DNA from: Platycnemis pennipes
Taxonomy: Eukaryota > Arthropoda > Insecta > Odonata > Platycnemididae
Assembly (NCBI GenBank): GCA_933228895.1
Contig: OW121854.1
Coordinates: forward strand, 54,912,609-54,976,608
DNA: 64,000 bases
Reading direction: 5' to 3'
The position numbers and the translations under genes are program-made. Below, piece after piece: positions 1 to 11,521 of this stretch. Position 1 is the stretch's first letter, and every line of letters begins with the position of its first letter. The notes below the pieces were generated by a model, which had not been told where the DNA came from, made no database searches, and saw nothing but the letters and a program-made list of their open reading frames with translations.

Positions 1-3000
1 CATATGTCAACCGAAATTTCCGGAGTGGTTTTCCTTTTAGAGGGAATTGACGTCAATTACGACAAAATAAAGTGACCGGATTCGAACTGTTCTAACGCAT
101 ATTTTAGAAATTTAAAACAGGGAAGAGTTTTTTTTTACAGACAATTTTACATAAATTTACTGTATTTTTCTCTACAATAATATATCCCCTTAGTCGTATT
201 GCAATAAAATTATTCCATTCAACTCACCCTCCATTGAAAATAGGGAGTTAATGAAATTATCGCTGTCATTGTTGTTTTATTTTGGAAATTATTATTTCAC
301 TTTTAATTTCTCCTACTGACGATTCAGTACTCTCTTGCACTTAATTTCATTAATTGATGCTTCTCACGATAATACTTGAGGAAAGTATGGATGCTCAGGC
401 TTTTATTAGTTTGCACACAAATATATTCCAACGGATCGAGCAGCAGAATAGGTGAAATCTCTTTTAAACAAGTCCTAAATTTGCATTCAGATATGCCGAA
501 ATCAAAGCCACATCGATATATGATTTCACAATAATAATGAGGGAATAATGCGCGCATTGAAGAGTTAAAGTTTGCATACTACGATGGACATATTGCTTCA
601 CGTCATATGTCTGTGTTGACACCAGCATTATTCAAGCTCTCGAGAAACTCCAAAATAAAATTAAAGATCTCCTTCCTCACTTTTGGCAAAGGGTTTTGTC
701 TTTCCACAAAGTGTACGTGATAATCATCGCGTATATTCGCAAAGCTTTTGGGTGTCAACTTCAACACCGCTATTGTCATGGTCTAACACCCTTATAAGCA
801 CCTTGTACGCTAAAATGAATGGAAATATACCCGTCTAAAAGTAAGCATATTTTTCACCTCACATGTCACGTGTAGGATAATGAAAAGAAGAACACAAGTG
901 CCCAAAGACGCGTTAACGGCCTCGGAACGGCCTCATTCCACCTTCACACCATTCTTAATTAACGTGTGTTTTAACATTGTTGTACCAATTAATTCAAGGG
1001 TTTTTTTAGTGAAATAATCACAATTTCGTCGATGTAGGAAAACAACGGGATTGGATAATTAAAGTAAAATAAAAGAGTGGGAGAAATAAATATAAGCGGA
1101 GCATGAGTTAAACAATTTTCTTGCATGTTTATTCAGGATCAGCTTTATAAATGCTCTCATTGTTACGAAATGAGTGAGTGGGTATTGATCAAATGAAAGC
1201 AGGGACACGCAAATTCAGAGCCTTTATCCGGAATGCGTAGCAATTAACCCTTCCGCGAACCCTTAATGGCACTCACATTTGCCGCGGACGTTGCGGGAAA
1301 CACTGTATTTCCTCAGTGAGCATTCTTTATTACATCAGCCGCGTTTTGAGTCTCTTTTCGTCAGCCGAAATATCGCGGTCGGTTTGATTTCAAAGGAAAA
1401 AATTGACGCGCGAATGGAAAGGTACAATTGGTGGCCTTTTGCCGAGGCTATCTCCAATGTTGATGACTTTCATTGAACATATGAATTAAAATTGCTTTAA
1501 CTTGTTACTTGAACTATTCAGAGGAGCTTAGCAACACATTAGAAGTACATTCAATATTCAACTAAATTAGCCGATTTCTTCTCATGTCAAGCCATATAAA
1601 ATTTAGAGCCATTTTCTGCCTAAAGTCTAGTTCAGTTCTAAAATATTATTGTTGCAGGAGCAGTTTGAGTTTAGTACTAATTCGAAACTAAATTTTGTAA
1701 AAAAAACATGGTTTTATTTCATCACTGGAATTATCAAACTAATTTCCATAATGGTAATTTCATTGAAATCATGGTCTTAAAGTATTTCTAATGCACGCAT
1801 ATAAAACCATTCGTCTACAAATCATGGGATTTTTTTTTATAATTCACCTTATTCTCTTTATTTTCAAAAATAAATTTCGACCACGTTAGCATTCTAATCA
1901 TTCTGTTGATCCAGCATTTGTGCTCAACATATTACTGGTTTCCTGGCTTTTCTTTTTATTATTTAATCCACTCTCGCAGTCCTGAGTATGCATTTGATGT
2001 AACAATTTTTTTACGTAGCTCTCTCTTTGTATCACCTTTCCTCTTTCTCATCTATTCTTTTGATATAACCTATGATGAAAATAACCCTTGTCTTCCTATA
2101 TTTTGGAAACGAACTTAAGCGCTTGCCGTCAGCCCGGAGACTACGTGTCTCCGCAACTTTCATGAACGTTCTGATTTCCTTTCTACGCTGTATTTTCTTG
2201 TTAATGAAACCATATTGCATAGTTATTCTCATGTTGAATTTCCTACCACTGTATGCATAGCAGAAAATAACTGTTATAAAAAATATATGGCTCAGTTCCT
2301 CCAATTAAACCTCCCCCTTCCCCAGCCTATTTTCCCCACTCCTTTACTGGAAGCATGCATACACATAGGACCATTGCTGCTGTTAGACACCTTGAAAATG
2401 ACGGTGATCCACTGTAACTTTGCTCGGGGGATAATACTGAAATTGCTTCGATAATGAAATTTAAAGTATCCTGTTTTTATTATGTTAGAGTTCCACAAAG
2501 TGTAGCCTGAAACAATGTATTTAATAATGTAGTTATCTGGCCATTCAACCTGTCCCTATTGAGTTTCCTCTATTTTAACCAAATACTTTTTAGGTAACTT
2601 TAACACTTTCTTACTTTCAAGTACGAAATACTTTCTGATAATAATGTTAGTACATCGAAATCTAACTTGGAATTAATCATTATTATTTTAACAACTACTT
2701 CTTTTTCAAAGAGGGTCCAACGAAAAGGTATCTCCATAAACATCCAGGACAGTTTATCTCACACTAATTCCTTAAAGAAGATACATCAGTGAGCAAAACA
2801 GTATGATAAAGCAAAATCTAGTCGGGTGCCAGTTAAGACCCACAGCCTTAGCCAACTGCTTGTATCTTTCAAAGATAGTCACCCTAGATTATATTATTAA
2901 GTGAGTTTAACAATGCAAACTTCCCCCAGCAGCCCTTCCTGACGTGAAAAACAAAACGAAGAAGTAAGGATATTAATGTGGGTGAATCCTAGGAGAGGAT

Positions 3001-5940
3001 AAATTATAATTGGATTGCGTCCTGGAAGGAGTGATAGGCACTCCAGAGCAGAGAAAGAAGACGGCAGAGCCTTTTTGCCAAAAAAATAAAGATATCTCTG
3101 GTCCAAATCATCTCACTATTCCATTCCACCTTTTCTTTCACTCAGGCTATTCTTCATTTCTACTCCCCCCTGCTTTTCTCTCCCCTTTCTCTGCTATCTT
3201 CACTTCTTTCCCCATTTTATGGGGGGAGAATACACAGTCACATCCGTCCTCTGCTTGACTTGCTCCCCAACCCAGTCAAACCTCGTCTCTCTGGGTCCTC
3301 GACACGAAAATAATGGAGAGCATCTTAGAACTTTTAGATTTCTTTCATTCATGAAAAAAAGGCATGCATTATGTTTCATACAAGTTCCCAGAAGAGCTCA
3401 AATTCTGACTCAGGGTGGAGCGGGAGTTGATTTGACACGAACGGGAGACTATTTAAGATGAAAAGACTTTGCAATATACAAGCGTAATCATCAAATGGGC
3501 TTAACGAATAAAGTTGCTGAAAGATATTTCTAATAAAAGATGGCGAGAGTACAGCATTGAAATATTGAAGTAATTTATCTCATGTGAAGGATAGGGCAAG
3601 ATTAGTTAGGATTAATTTGTAAAACGTTGCGCAACTGGTGCCGAATTATTCCTTGAGGAGAAAAATGGAAATAATAATTCTAATAGTCTAATAATCATTT
3701 CCGTCACAATGTGAATCAGGAAAACTTGGTAGAGAATAAAATAAATATGAAAATTTGTTGGGAACAACGTAGAGACAAAATGAAAATTTATCTGAGAAAT
3801 TGCGAGGTGAGGTACCTACTGGACAGGCCAGATGATAACAGGCAAACGTTATTTTGAAGGCGATAGTGATAGAAATAATAGGTAAGTAGGTAGTACCTAC
3901 TGAGTAAGAAGTAAAGGCTTCAGAGGAATATGCGAATTTAAGGATAAAATGGTAAGATGTTTTAGTTATCAATGTTGAACTTAACAAGAGACTTAAATAT
4001 GAAGGCAAGATTATCTGGTTGTTGAGGAGAATTCAAAGGGATTAATTTACATGTTGAACCTATAATCATTTCTGGATAAGATTTATTAACAAGTGTCAGC
4101 CAAGAACTTAAAAAGTTGGGTCAAGTGCAGGACGAATAGTACGGAGGCCCATCTTCACCGGTAAAAATCTAATTATTATAAGTTTAATGGAAAAAATTGT
4201 ATTTTTACCAACCTAAAGTTCCTTGTCATAAGCATTATTCGATTTTAAGCCTGCAAAAAATAGTCTGTTTAAACCTTATTCACGGGTACGAAAATAAATT
4301 AAGTATACGACGCTATGAACCTACGATGATATACGGTTATATTCAAATGTAAATGTTGGAAAATCTGTTCTGAGAAAAGTAGAAATAATTGAATTCCAGC
4401 ATTATAGCAATGGCCTAGCTTAGAGTAACATGTTCATTTTTACTGTCAAGTCGTAGTACTAAAGGCCTACATTTACTTATAATTATTAGTAATATTTACC
4501 ACTGAAGGCATATTAGGCAACATTGGTAAGAGCACCTCTTGGCTCAGGATATTTATCTAAAATTCGCTACTCTTCTTTTATAGAATCGTAAACCAGCAAA
4601 CCTTGGCGTCAACGTTTTTGCTGGGGATATCCCGTGTCGGAAAACAAAACCCCTTGCCCCCGTTTCCACTCCCTTACCTTCTCGGCACCGATCCACGTTT
4701 TCCCTATCGTCCTCCTTCAATGCCCCTCTCATTCTCATTGAAGCCGAAGGGGGAAGGGGATGAAAAAACAAGTGACGCTGGAAAGGGTTCCGATTATGCA
4801 AATGCCCGGCTTCCAACGCAAGGAAGATGGAAGTGAGGGTGGGGGGAGGAGATCGGTGTAGAGGAGGGAGAGGTAAGAAGACTTCCTCCGTCCATCGGGT
4901 GCACGTTTCTGCGGAGGAAGGGAAATCCTTGGGCATGAGTGATTATGAAAAAGGAATTTAGGGTTGAATTGGTTGGAGAGTGTATCGAGACACTGGGAGA
5001 TTTAAACTTCATTCTAGGAGGTGGGGAAATTGTGGGATGAAAAAGTGTATGATCCAGTATTTGTGAGTTTTGAATTTGTGAAAGTAACTAAGGAAATAAA
5101 TAGGGTGAGTACAGTTAATTTTGAGTCAGCATAAGTTTTAACAGGCAATTTAATTACAGAATTTTATTCTGTGGTTTAAAAAATGCAATGTTATATGAGC
5201 AATGGCAATAGTGAGGATTATTTTATAGCTTCGATATCCAAGCTTATTTATACTATTTGCAATAATAGCTTGACACGTGAAGGGGAATGATTCAACAAGA
5301 GATATCGCAGAATGGGAACATGATGGAGGGGACAAAGTCGGGAAAGTAGGAAATGTATAATATAGCAGAGAAAAATTGGATACAGAGATGTAAGGCGTAC
5401 CCAGATGAAAAGATAGATAACTTGGGAGGAAGTTGCATATGAAAAACGTATCATAAGTGAATATTTCATATTCCATCAAAAAACCTCAATCGGTAGAGAC
5501 TTCTGTTCCTAGAAAGAAGATGCTAGATACAACACATATGTTTTTTTGCCAAATTGAATGAATAAGAGTGGGTTTTTGACGGAAAGATAGCAAACTTAGA
5601 GTAATAGAGCACAGTAGTAGATAAAGGACTAATATAAGATTTGTATTGGCAATATAGGCAGATGGTACAGGTTATGTGTGACAAGACATGCTCGAAAGGA
5701 AATTGAAAATAAAAATAGGGATGATCGAACTACTTAGTTTGAATGAGGCCTAAAAGGTACTTATTGTAGAAGACATAATATAGAATGAAATTCTTAACAA
5801 AGGACACAAATTATGTATGAACTGGGCTTGAGGGGAAAGAGAGGGAAGAATCTCTTAGTTCAATTTGTTGAGCGAAATAGAATTAACGATGATGATAATT
5901 ATGATTAATTCTATTTTAATAGTATTGTTAAAATCCAAAT
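1..5940. other. AT-rich DNA, no gene recognised
   Basis: Mostly AT-rich sequence with only short open frames of unremarkable composition. Two small things stand out. On the minus strand near 75-95 there is a B-box-like string (GTTCGAATCC) that could be the remains of a tRNA-derived SINE cut by the window edge. A GC-richer patch lies at about 4,650-4,960. No exon, transposase or reverse-transcriptase motif was recognised. Confidence 0.6.
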
Positions 5941-6128
5941 TGACAAATATTCCTTTTGATTATATTAGGATAATATGATTATCTGTGTCATTGGACGACA
6001 AATAATTAATTCCATTATCATCGTGATGATAATTACATGGAAAATCGTAAAGTACTGAAATGTTACCTTGGTTTCGCCATCTTGAGAGAACGAATTAGAT
6101 ACGAACACACAATAAAATAAAAGGAAAT
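5941..6128 (+). repeat. Duplicated block A, copy 1
   Basis: About 188 bp that recurs at 7,238-7,424 in the same orientation with only scattered mismatches. It starts sharply at TGACAAATATTCC and ends near AATAAAATAAAAGGAAA. It contains a short perfect palindrome (ATTATCATC, two bases, GATGATAAT). The first ~58 bases also occur inverted at 10,586-10,643, so the left edge looks like the true end of a dispersed repeat. No coding potential was seen. Confidence 0.85.
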
Positions 6129-6469
6129 CATATGAGTGTGCGTTGAGAGAACCTTTCGAGTATAAAGAGTGGGAGTATGATAATGAGAGAAATTTTTCCG
6201 ATGAGAAAAATACAACTGTGGATGTAAAATATGGAACCGAGATAAATGGAGACGAGGACGTGAATGAAACCGAATCAGTTTCCCAAGACGATCCGTGGTA
6301 ATTAGTATTTTGTTTACCGCTCTTGCCTAATAAGGGATTGATGTGATGATGATGAAGATGGGTGTACGTGTTAGCATGAATTCTAGTTGGGAGGTTAATT
6401 AAGCCTGACTGTACCCACCATGGAATTTCCCAATCAAAGACGTACGCTCCACCTAGCTTCCGTCTGTCG

Positions 6470-6930
6470 TAACTCCGGTTCGGCCAACCTATGAGGGAGG
6501 AGGTGCTCACGCTTCAAGACAGCATGTGCTTGCCGCTCCCGTACTCCGGATTTTCTCCACCCACTACGTTTCCATTGTCACGGATATCCCTTGCGAGGGA
6601 GTGTCCACCAGCGTCGCCGGTCCGAAGGAATCCATTATTAAGCCGCACTGCCCCCGAAGCGTCCCTTCATGACCCCTTATCGTGCGCGGCAGCGGCGTCG
6701 CCTGGCCATCCAATTCCACCCATCCCCTTCCCTCTCCCCCTTCGCTAGGTATATACACGGTCAAGGGAAGGTGTTCCGTCTTGCATATATTACACCCGTG
6801 CGTCTTTCTGAGAGATCCCCGTGATGCCACCCCTGCCCAGTTCATTGCTCCCTTCCCGTCTCCTTGAGGAGTTTTCTCTAGTCTCCGGAGCGGATTAATA
6901 GGATGTGAGAGAGAGAGGGAGGAATCTCTT
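6470..6930. other. GC-rich island
   Basis: Locally GC- and CpG-rich sequence within AT-rich surroundings. Open frames occur on both strands and overlap one another, as expected where stop codons are rare by composition. None resembles a known protein. It ends in a short GA-repeat run near 6,908-6,921. Confidence 0.5.
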
Positions 6931-7039
6931 GGGGTGCTCGTCGAGCGTCTGATATTTAGTAGAGCCACTCAAGTGAGGCATCCACTGAGTAAAAATTGCC
7001 ACTATTAGGAGATAGGGTTCTGCTATTAAAATGAGAGAA

Positions 7040-7154
7040 GGGAGATCTAATAATTTGAAATTTAACAGGGTTTGCTTTGCGTCTATACTTTACCCGAACC
7101 GACCTTACAAACGACAGTAATTTCACCACTTTTACACTCACCTCCCCTCCTTTT
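7040..7154 (+). repeat. Duplicated block B, copy 1
   Basis: About 112 bp starting GGGAGATCTAATAATTTG and running to CACTCACCTCCC. It is nearly identical to 7,425-7,537. Copy 1 stands alone. Copy 2 is fused directly to block A copy 2. Confidence 0.85.
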
Positions 7155-7237
7155 TCGACTTAAAGGATTTGAGTAATTGTAGTGGTAGATCCCTGCTTCA
7201 TTCATTTCGATAGCGTCCCTTTGCGTGGGTAGTTACC

Positions 7238-7424
7238 TGACAAATATTCCTATTGATTGTATTAAGAAAATAATATTATCGGTGTCATTAGACGATAAAT
7301 AATTAATTACATTATCATCGTGATGATAATTACATGAAAAATCGTAAATTACAGAAATGTTACCTTGGTTTCGCCATCTTGAGAGAACGAATTAGATACG
7401 AACAAACAATAAAATAAAAGGAAA
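7238..7424 (+). repeat. Duplicated block A, copy 2
   Basis: Second direct copy of the block at 5,941-6,128, including the palindromic ATTATCATC/GATGATAAT core and the same sharp left boundary. It joins block B copy 2 with no spacer, through a purine-rich junction (GGAAAGGGAAATC). Confidence 0.85.
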
Positions 7425-7537
7425 GGGAAATCTAATAATTTGAAATTTAACAGGGTTTGCTTTGCGTCTATACTTTACCCGAACCGACCTTACAAACGAC
7501 AGTAATGTCACCACTTTTACACTCACCTCCCTCCTTA
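7425..7537 (+). repeat. Duplicated block B, copy 2
   Basis: Direct repeat of 7,040-7,154 with few differences. Its fusion to block A copy 2 makes a mosaic A-B unit that is absent from the first copies, where A and B are about 0.9 kb apart. Confidence 0.85.
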
Positions 7538-7729
7538 TTGCTGTGCATGAATGGTGAAACGAAAAAACACTTTTGCGTCATTTAACTCCATTGTTAGCAA
7601 TATTTGAATACGCTCTAAATGTTCTACGCCATAACATAAAATCATAATCGATTGCGGAAATAGTTGAGGGGCAACAATGATTTACATGCTAGATCTGATC
7701 GCTGGTGTATTATAATTCCGCGGAATGCA

Positions 7730-7733
7730 TTAA
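7730..7733. repeat. TTAA target-site duplication, left
   Basis: TTAA directly abuts the left terminal CCCTCCC. It is paired with TTAA at 10,158-10,161. Confidence 0.8.
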
Positions 7734-7740
7734 CCCTCCC

Positions 7741-7768
7741 TACCTACCTGAGGTCTTTTTTGACCCCA
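7741..7768 (+). repeat. Subterminal palindromic repeat, left end
   Basis: CTACCTGAGG followed by TCTTTTTTGACCCC. The GGTC...GACC arms can fold back. The same unit recurs inverted at 7,920-7,945 and 10,097-10,126, which suggests transposase-binding or end-recognition sites. Confidence 0.7.
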
Positions 7769-7919
7769 GCTCACAGAAAAAGTTGAATAACTCATTATTT
7801 TTTACAGGTTTATGCATCATATTTTAGGAATTCTCCGATTAAACACTTTTGTATCAACTCCATTTTTCATTTTTAAAATATTTCTGACAATAAGCCTTAA
7901 AAAAAATAATTTCTTGCTT

Positions 7920-7945
7920 GGGGTCAAGTTGGACCCCAGGTAGGG
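7920..7945 (-). repeat. Subterminal palindromic repeat, internal copy
   Basis: Reads GGGGTCAAGTTGGACCCC followed by AGGTAGGG on the top strand. It is the inverted form of the left-end motif, with a different central spacer. Confidence 0.65.
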
Positions 7946-8399
7946 TATGTGGAACTAAAATATACCCGATCGTATTTTAGTACAAGGAGATGAATTTTCA
8001 TTTTCCTTTAGAAATAACTGAATAAATAATAGCTTTTGTCATGACTTTGTCATGAAAGGAAATAATATTACCCTTTTAGGCGATAAAATGAGTAATGCAC
8101 CGAGCACCGAGTGTCAAAATTATTAGAAGAGAAGAAATTGTTGAGCTATGGATGTATTTCCCTCGCATGTGACACCAAGATAGATATTCCGGTAATATAC
8201 ACAGTAGTATCAACGTTACAACTTAGTGAATCAAATAGATGCTTAGCTATTCAATTGCAAAATCTATTAAATGTCAGCAGTTTCCAAATGGGTGAACTTG
8301 GAGACTAACGCATAATAAGTCGATCACATTCACCTGACCCCATCACATAACAGAAGCTGAATACTGCTAAGTGATTGCTAGTGTACTATGATTTCAACT

Positions 8400-8582
8400 T
8401 GCTCTGCAGATTCTAATCCAACTATTATCTGCGGACAGCGGATTCGTCATCAACAGCAAGTTTTCTTTGTAATCAGCAACAGTCAACGTTTTTGGACTTC
8501 GTAATTTTTGTCCTCTGTAACGAGCTTAGCTGATATAGAGAGAATTAGTAACTTGTGGTTGCTCCTCCGATGATTTATGAAG
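8400..8582 (+). repeat. Internal diverged duplication, unit 1
   Basis: Begins TGCTCTGCAGATTCTAATC and ends near GATTTATGAAG. It aligns over its length with 8,590-8,803. Shared landmarks are TTCTAATC, TTTCTTTGTAATCAGCAA, GACTTCGTA, ACGAGCT and CTCCTCCGA, with small indels. It lies upstream of the transposase remnant. Confidence 0.7.
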
Positions 8583-8589
8583 CCATCAT

Positions 8590-8803
8590 TGCTCTCCAAC
8601 TTCTAATCTAACTGTTATCTTCTCAGAGCTCATCAACAGAGTCATCAATGCTGTGCTTTCTTTGTAATCAGCAATAAGTCAGAAATAACAGTCACTGTTT
8701 TATCCACTTGTATTTTGACTTCGTAGTATTTGACCTCTGATACGAGCTAGGCTTTTACGCTGAGAATCGTCACTCGTGGTCACTCCTCCGACGACTGTAG
8801 AAG
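8590..8803 (+). repeat. Internal diverged duplication, unit 2
   Basis: Second unit of the tandem pair, with insertions relative to unit 1. The divergence is clearly greater than that of the A/B blocks nearby, so the duplication is older and probably predates this copy's insertion. Confidence 0.7.
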
Positions 8804-8890
8804 TCACATCTTTCCTCGCTCAAGCGTACATCCCGCACTGGGGATCCCGATGGGGAATTATTGGCGGTCATACAAGAACAATAACTGATT

Positions 8891-9727
8891 ATGGCAGCCT
8901 TTAGAGTCAAATTTGCTCCTGGATACAGCGAGAACGAAGCCGTTAACGATTTATTAGAATCGAAAGATTAACGATGAAGAAAACATTCAAAATGAGAGTG
9001 ATGGAAGTAAAGCAGAGGCAGGCAACAGGGAGGTGGAAATAAGGGACCAGGAGGAGGACGAGCTTCATGAGGAAATCCTAGGTGTATGTATCAAAGAAGA
9101 CGATCCACGGGGAGTGAGGAAGGAAAAATAAAATGGGATGCTATAGAACCAAAGTCGACTGGAAAAAATATTATCCAGGAATATCATCAGGTAGGACGCC
9201 GGTTTTTATGGTCTGCTAAACATAAGGCATTTGAAATTTGTTGCCCTGAAAAGAATAAACGGGAAGTGATTTTGTATTACAACTCTACAAAATTCGGTGT
9301 GCATACTGTAGATCAAATTATTCTGTAAAAAGATGGACTAGAAGATGGCCATTGGCTATTTTTTTTGATATCGTAGATCTTGCAGGTATAAATGCATACC
9401 ACATGTATTCGAGAAAATACCCCTCTTTCCGCGGAAAAAAATTCTAGGCTGCGATTCCTTTTAGAATCAGCAAAAGAAATGTTAGCACCTGAAATTCATC
9501 AATGAGTAGGAAAAACAGGATGCCAAAAAAATAGATTTCGGACTGCGATCAAAATTGCTGGGATTGACGGTATTCTGCTAGTAAATGACAGAGAAATTGT
9601 GTCCAGAATGGGTGGCAGATGTTCCATTTGCCCTCGTAAGAGAGACAAACAACCAATGATCTTTCTAATACTTGCAACAGATACGTGTAAGGTGATCATG
9701 TTCAACAAAGAAGCGTCTGCAATGTGA
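8891..9727 (+). pseudogene. piggyBac transposase remnant, core deleted
   Basis: A plausible N-terminus starts at the ATG at 8,891 and reaches a stop after 26 codons. An acidic stretch follows in another frame, then an open frame (9,086-9,328). It holds a phrase resembling the start of the DDE region (KSTGKNIIQEYH), which jumps directly to the C-terminal end of the catalytic domain (VILYYN, STKFGVHTVDQ). After a frame break the sequence continues RWPLAIFFDIVDLAGINAY, typical of the same family. Near 9,600 it keeps part of the Cys-rich C-terminal domain (GRCSICPRKRDK). Most of the catalytic core, including the first two catalytic aspartates, is absent. In active piggyBac proteins the motif reads GGVDxxDQ; its first Asp is the third catalytic residue as I recall, and here it is His. 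The protein is therefore non-functional. Family assignment is firm; the exact alignment is inferred. Confidence 0.85.
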
Positions 9728-10096
9728 CATTAGTGAGTGTGTAGATGGAGATTTCAGATTAAAAATTTGGCACAATTCTTTTGAGTCATGAAATTTTGTA
9801 ATTGGTCATCACGTTTTGGCACTATGCTGCAAATGTTTAAATATCTTAAGTATTATATTGTATTCAGATAGTTAAACTATGTACTTAAATACGTATTTAG
9901 GTAAATTTAATCCTCATTATTCAAGACTATACTATGAGCGCCATCTAAAAAATTATTATATTTTTTTCTAAATTATGCAATGCATATTATACTGTAGTAT
10001 TTTTCTGTTAATTTATCTGAAATGTATTTAATTAAAATACGAATGAATATGAGTCACTGGAATAATATTATCACTTAAAATAATTAAAATTCACGA

Positions 10097-10126
10097 TGGG
10101 GTCAAAAAAGACCCCAAGTAGGGAGG
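10097..10126 (-). repeat. Subterminal palindromic repeat, right end
   Basis: TGGGGTCAAAAAAGACCCC followed by AAGTAGGGAGG. It is the inverted counterpart of the left-end motif and lies about 30 bp inside the right TTAA. Confidence 0.7.
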
Positions 10127-10157
10127 ACGTTATTTTTTTAGTAACAGGTAGCGAGGG

Positions 10158-10161
10158 TTAA
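10158..10161. repeat. TTAA target-site duplication, right
   Basis: TTAA directly follows the right terminal GAGGG, which is the inverted form of the left end. Confidence 0.8.
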
Positions 10162-10585
10162 AAAAATAAATTTCACGCTTTTTTAGCCACATGATAAGCG
10201 GATATATTCCGTTCACGCGAATTGTAAATACGTCCCTATTTTAATCAGTCTTAGGTAATCGAAGAAATTAGGGTATTGTTTATTCTTTGCTGGCTTTATT
10301 ATTAAAATATTAAGATTGAATTGTAAACAATCTATCAGAAATTTAACATCGTATTCCATCAAAATTGCTTACTTTTCCCGCATTCAACTTTTTGCGACTT
10401 TGAAAAGGGGTATTATATTAAAAATCGAAATGTTATTTACAATATTTTTGTGCGAGGTGATTCACCTAATAACATTATTTACTAACATATTTATTTACAA
10501 AACGGACCTTGAAGAATATGCTACTATATTCAGCATAGTCACAACGCAAAATCAACTAGCAATATTCAAGCAAAGAATTTTTTTT

Positions 10586-10643
10586 GCGTCTAAGGACACC
10601 GATAATATTATCCTCCTAATATAGTCAATAAAAATATTTGGCA
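10586..10643 (-). repeat. Short inverted copy of the block A left end
   Basis: The reverse complement reads CAAATATTTTTATTGACTAT then ATTAGGAGGATAATATTATC and a GGTGTCCTTAGACG stretch, matching the first ~58 bases of block A (5,941 and 7,238). Similarity stops there. It lies just outside the right end of the piggyBac element. Confidence 0.65.
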
Positions 10644-11360
10644 AGCTATGAAATGGAGTACTTCCGTAGTCATGTGAACAGGTAAATATTTTACATTCTC
10701 AGAGAAAATGTTCTATAAAAGGGTGGCGTAACTTATTGCCTGGAAGTGGTATACACCGCGATCTTCTAGGGGGATTTTTTTAACTCTCTCCCATGCCGAC
10801 GCCACACTTTCTCGCCCATGTTTGTCTTTGTGAAAACGGGCCACGCAGCGCCGGCGCTTGTGCGATAAGACTTATCATCCCTTTACATGGGAACATAAAG
10901 GCTGTGACCCTTGTTTATCTCATCAGAGATTACAAAGGTGTCATCTGGCTAACATAATTTTCAGCCACCCTCCTTTAGAGCCTAATTATTTTGACAACGT
11001 TGAAAGTGCGATGATATTTGAATGCATTTAAGAAACTCGTTTCTTGAAAATCTTATGTATAAATGCGAAATAAGGCATAAATAATGTTAAGAAGTGAGAT
11101 TTTTGACCCCCATTCGTAAATAAGGAATGCGGAAAGGAGTTCGGAAAAAGGAATGCATTACGTCAGCAATACGTTTCCATTTATTGAAGTGATTTTTAAA
11201 TATTTACGCAAGTATTGCGCCGATTTTTGAGAAAAAAAATAAGTAGTAAAAGGCATTAATCACAATATTTTTATTTGAAACACTTTATACTAGTTATACT
11301 GCTTCCCTAATTAACGCATTCTTCACGACGTGTTGCATGCCTCACAGTTCAATGTAATGT

Positions 11361-11520
11361 GTGCTAGTTTTGGTGGGAGGGGAGTCATAGAAGAATACAA
11401 GCTGCATAATAAATGAATAAACTTTATTCCCAAGAATAAACATCTGAATAACGAAAGTCTGAGATTGAGTGTCAGCTTTAAAATATTCTCTACATTTTAC
11501 GACACTCAAAATTTCTAAAT
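11361..11520 (+). repeat. Tandem duplication, unit 1 (~160 bp)
   Basis: Starts GTGCTAGTTTTGGTGGGAGG and ends near CACTCAAAATTTCTAAAT. It is followed immediately by unit 2. It contains TTTATTCCCAAG, ATAAACATCTGAATAA and CTCTACATTTTACGACACTC, all shared with unit 2. Confidence 0.85.
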
Positions 11521-11521
11521 T

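Larger units (their letters stand above)
7734..10157 (+). mobile_element. piggyBac-like DNA transposon, internally deleted
   Basis: The element is bounded by TTAA at 7,730-7,733 and TTAA at 10,158-10,161, the target-site duplication used by the piggyBac superfamily. Its ends are short inverted repeats (CCCTCCCTACCT on the left, CCCTCGCTACCT read inward on the right; 11 of 12 match). Palindromic motifs of the type GGTC-T-run-GACCCC lie just inside both ends, with an extra copy at 7,920-7,945. A broken piggyBac transposase occupies 8,891-9,727. At about 2.4 kb the element has the right overall size for a piggyBac transposon. Much of the coding region is missing, however, and part of the space is taken by a diverged internal duplication (8,400-8,803). 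It is probably non-autonomous and immobile unless an active relative supplies transposase in trans. Confidence 0.85.

Noticed and set aside
1279..1476. 65-codon plus-strand frame considered as a small gene
   Set aside because: The product looks protein-like in part, but it has no motif, no context and a length common by chance.
5965..6510. 181-codon minus-strand open frame
   Set aside because: Much of it runs through duplicated block A. The composition is low-complexity Ser/His/Ile-rich and no family is recognised.
8111..8308. 65-codon frame inside the left part of the piggyBac element
   Set aside because: It does not resemble any part of a piggyBac transposase and has no support as a separate gene.
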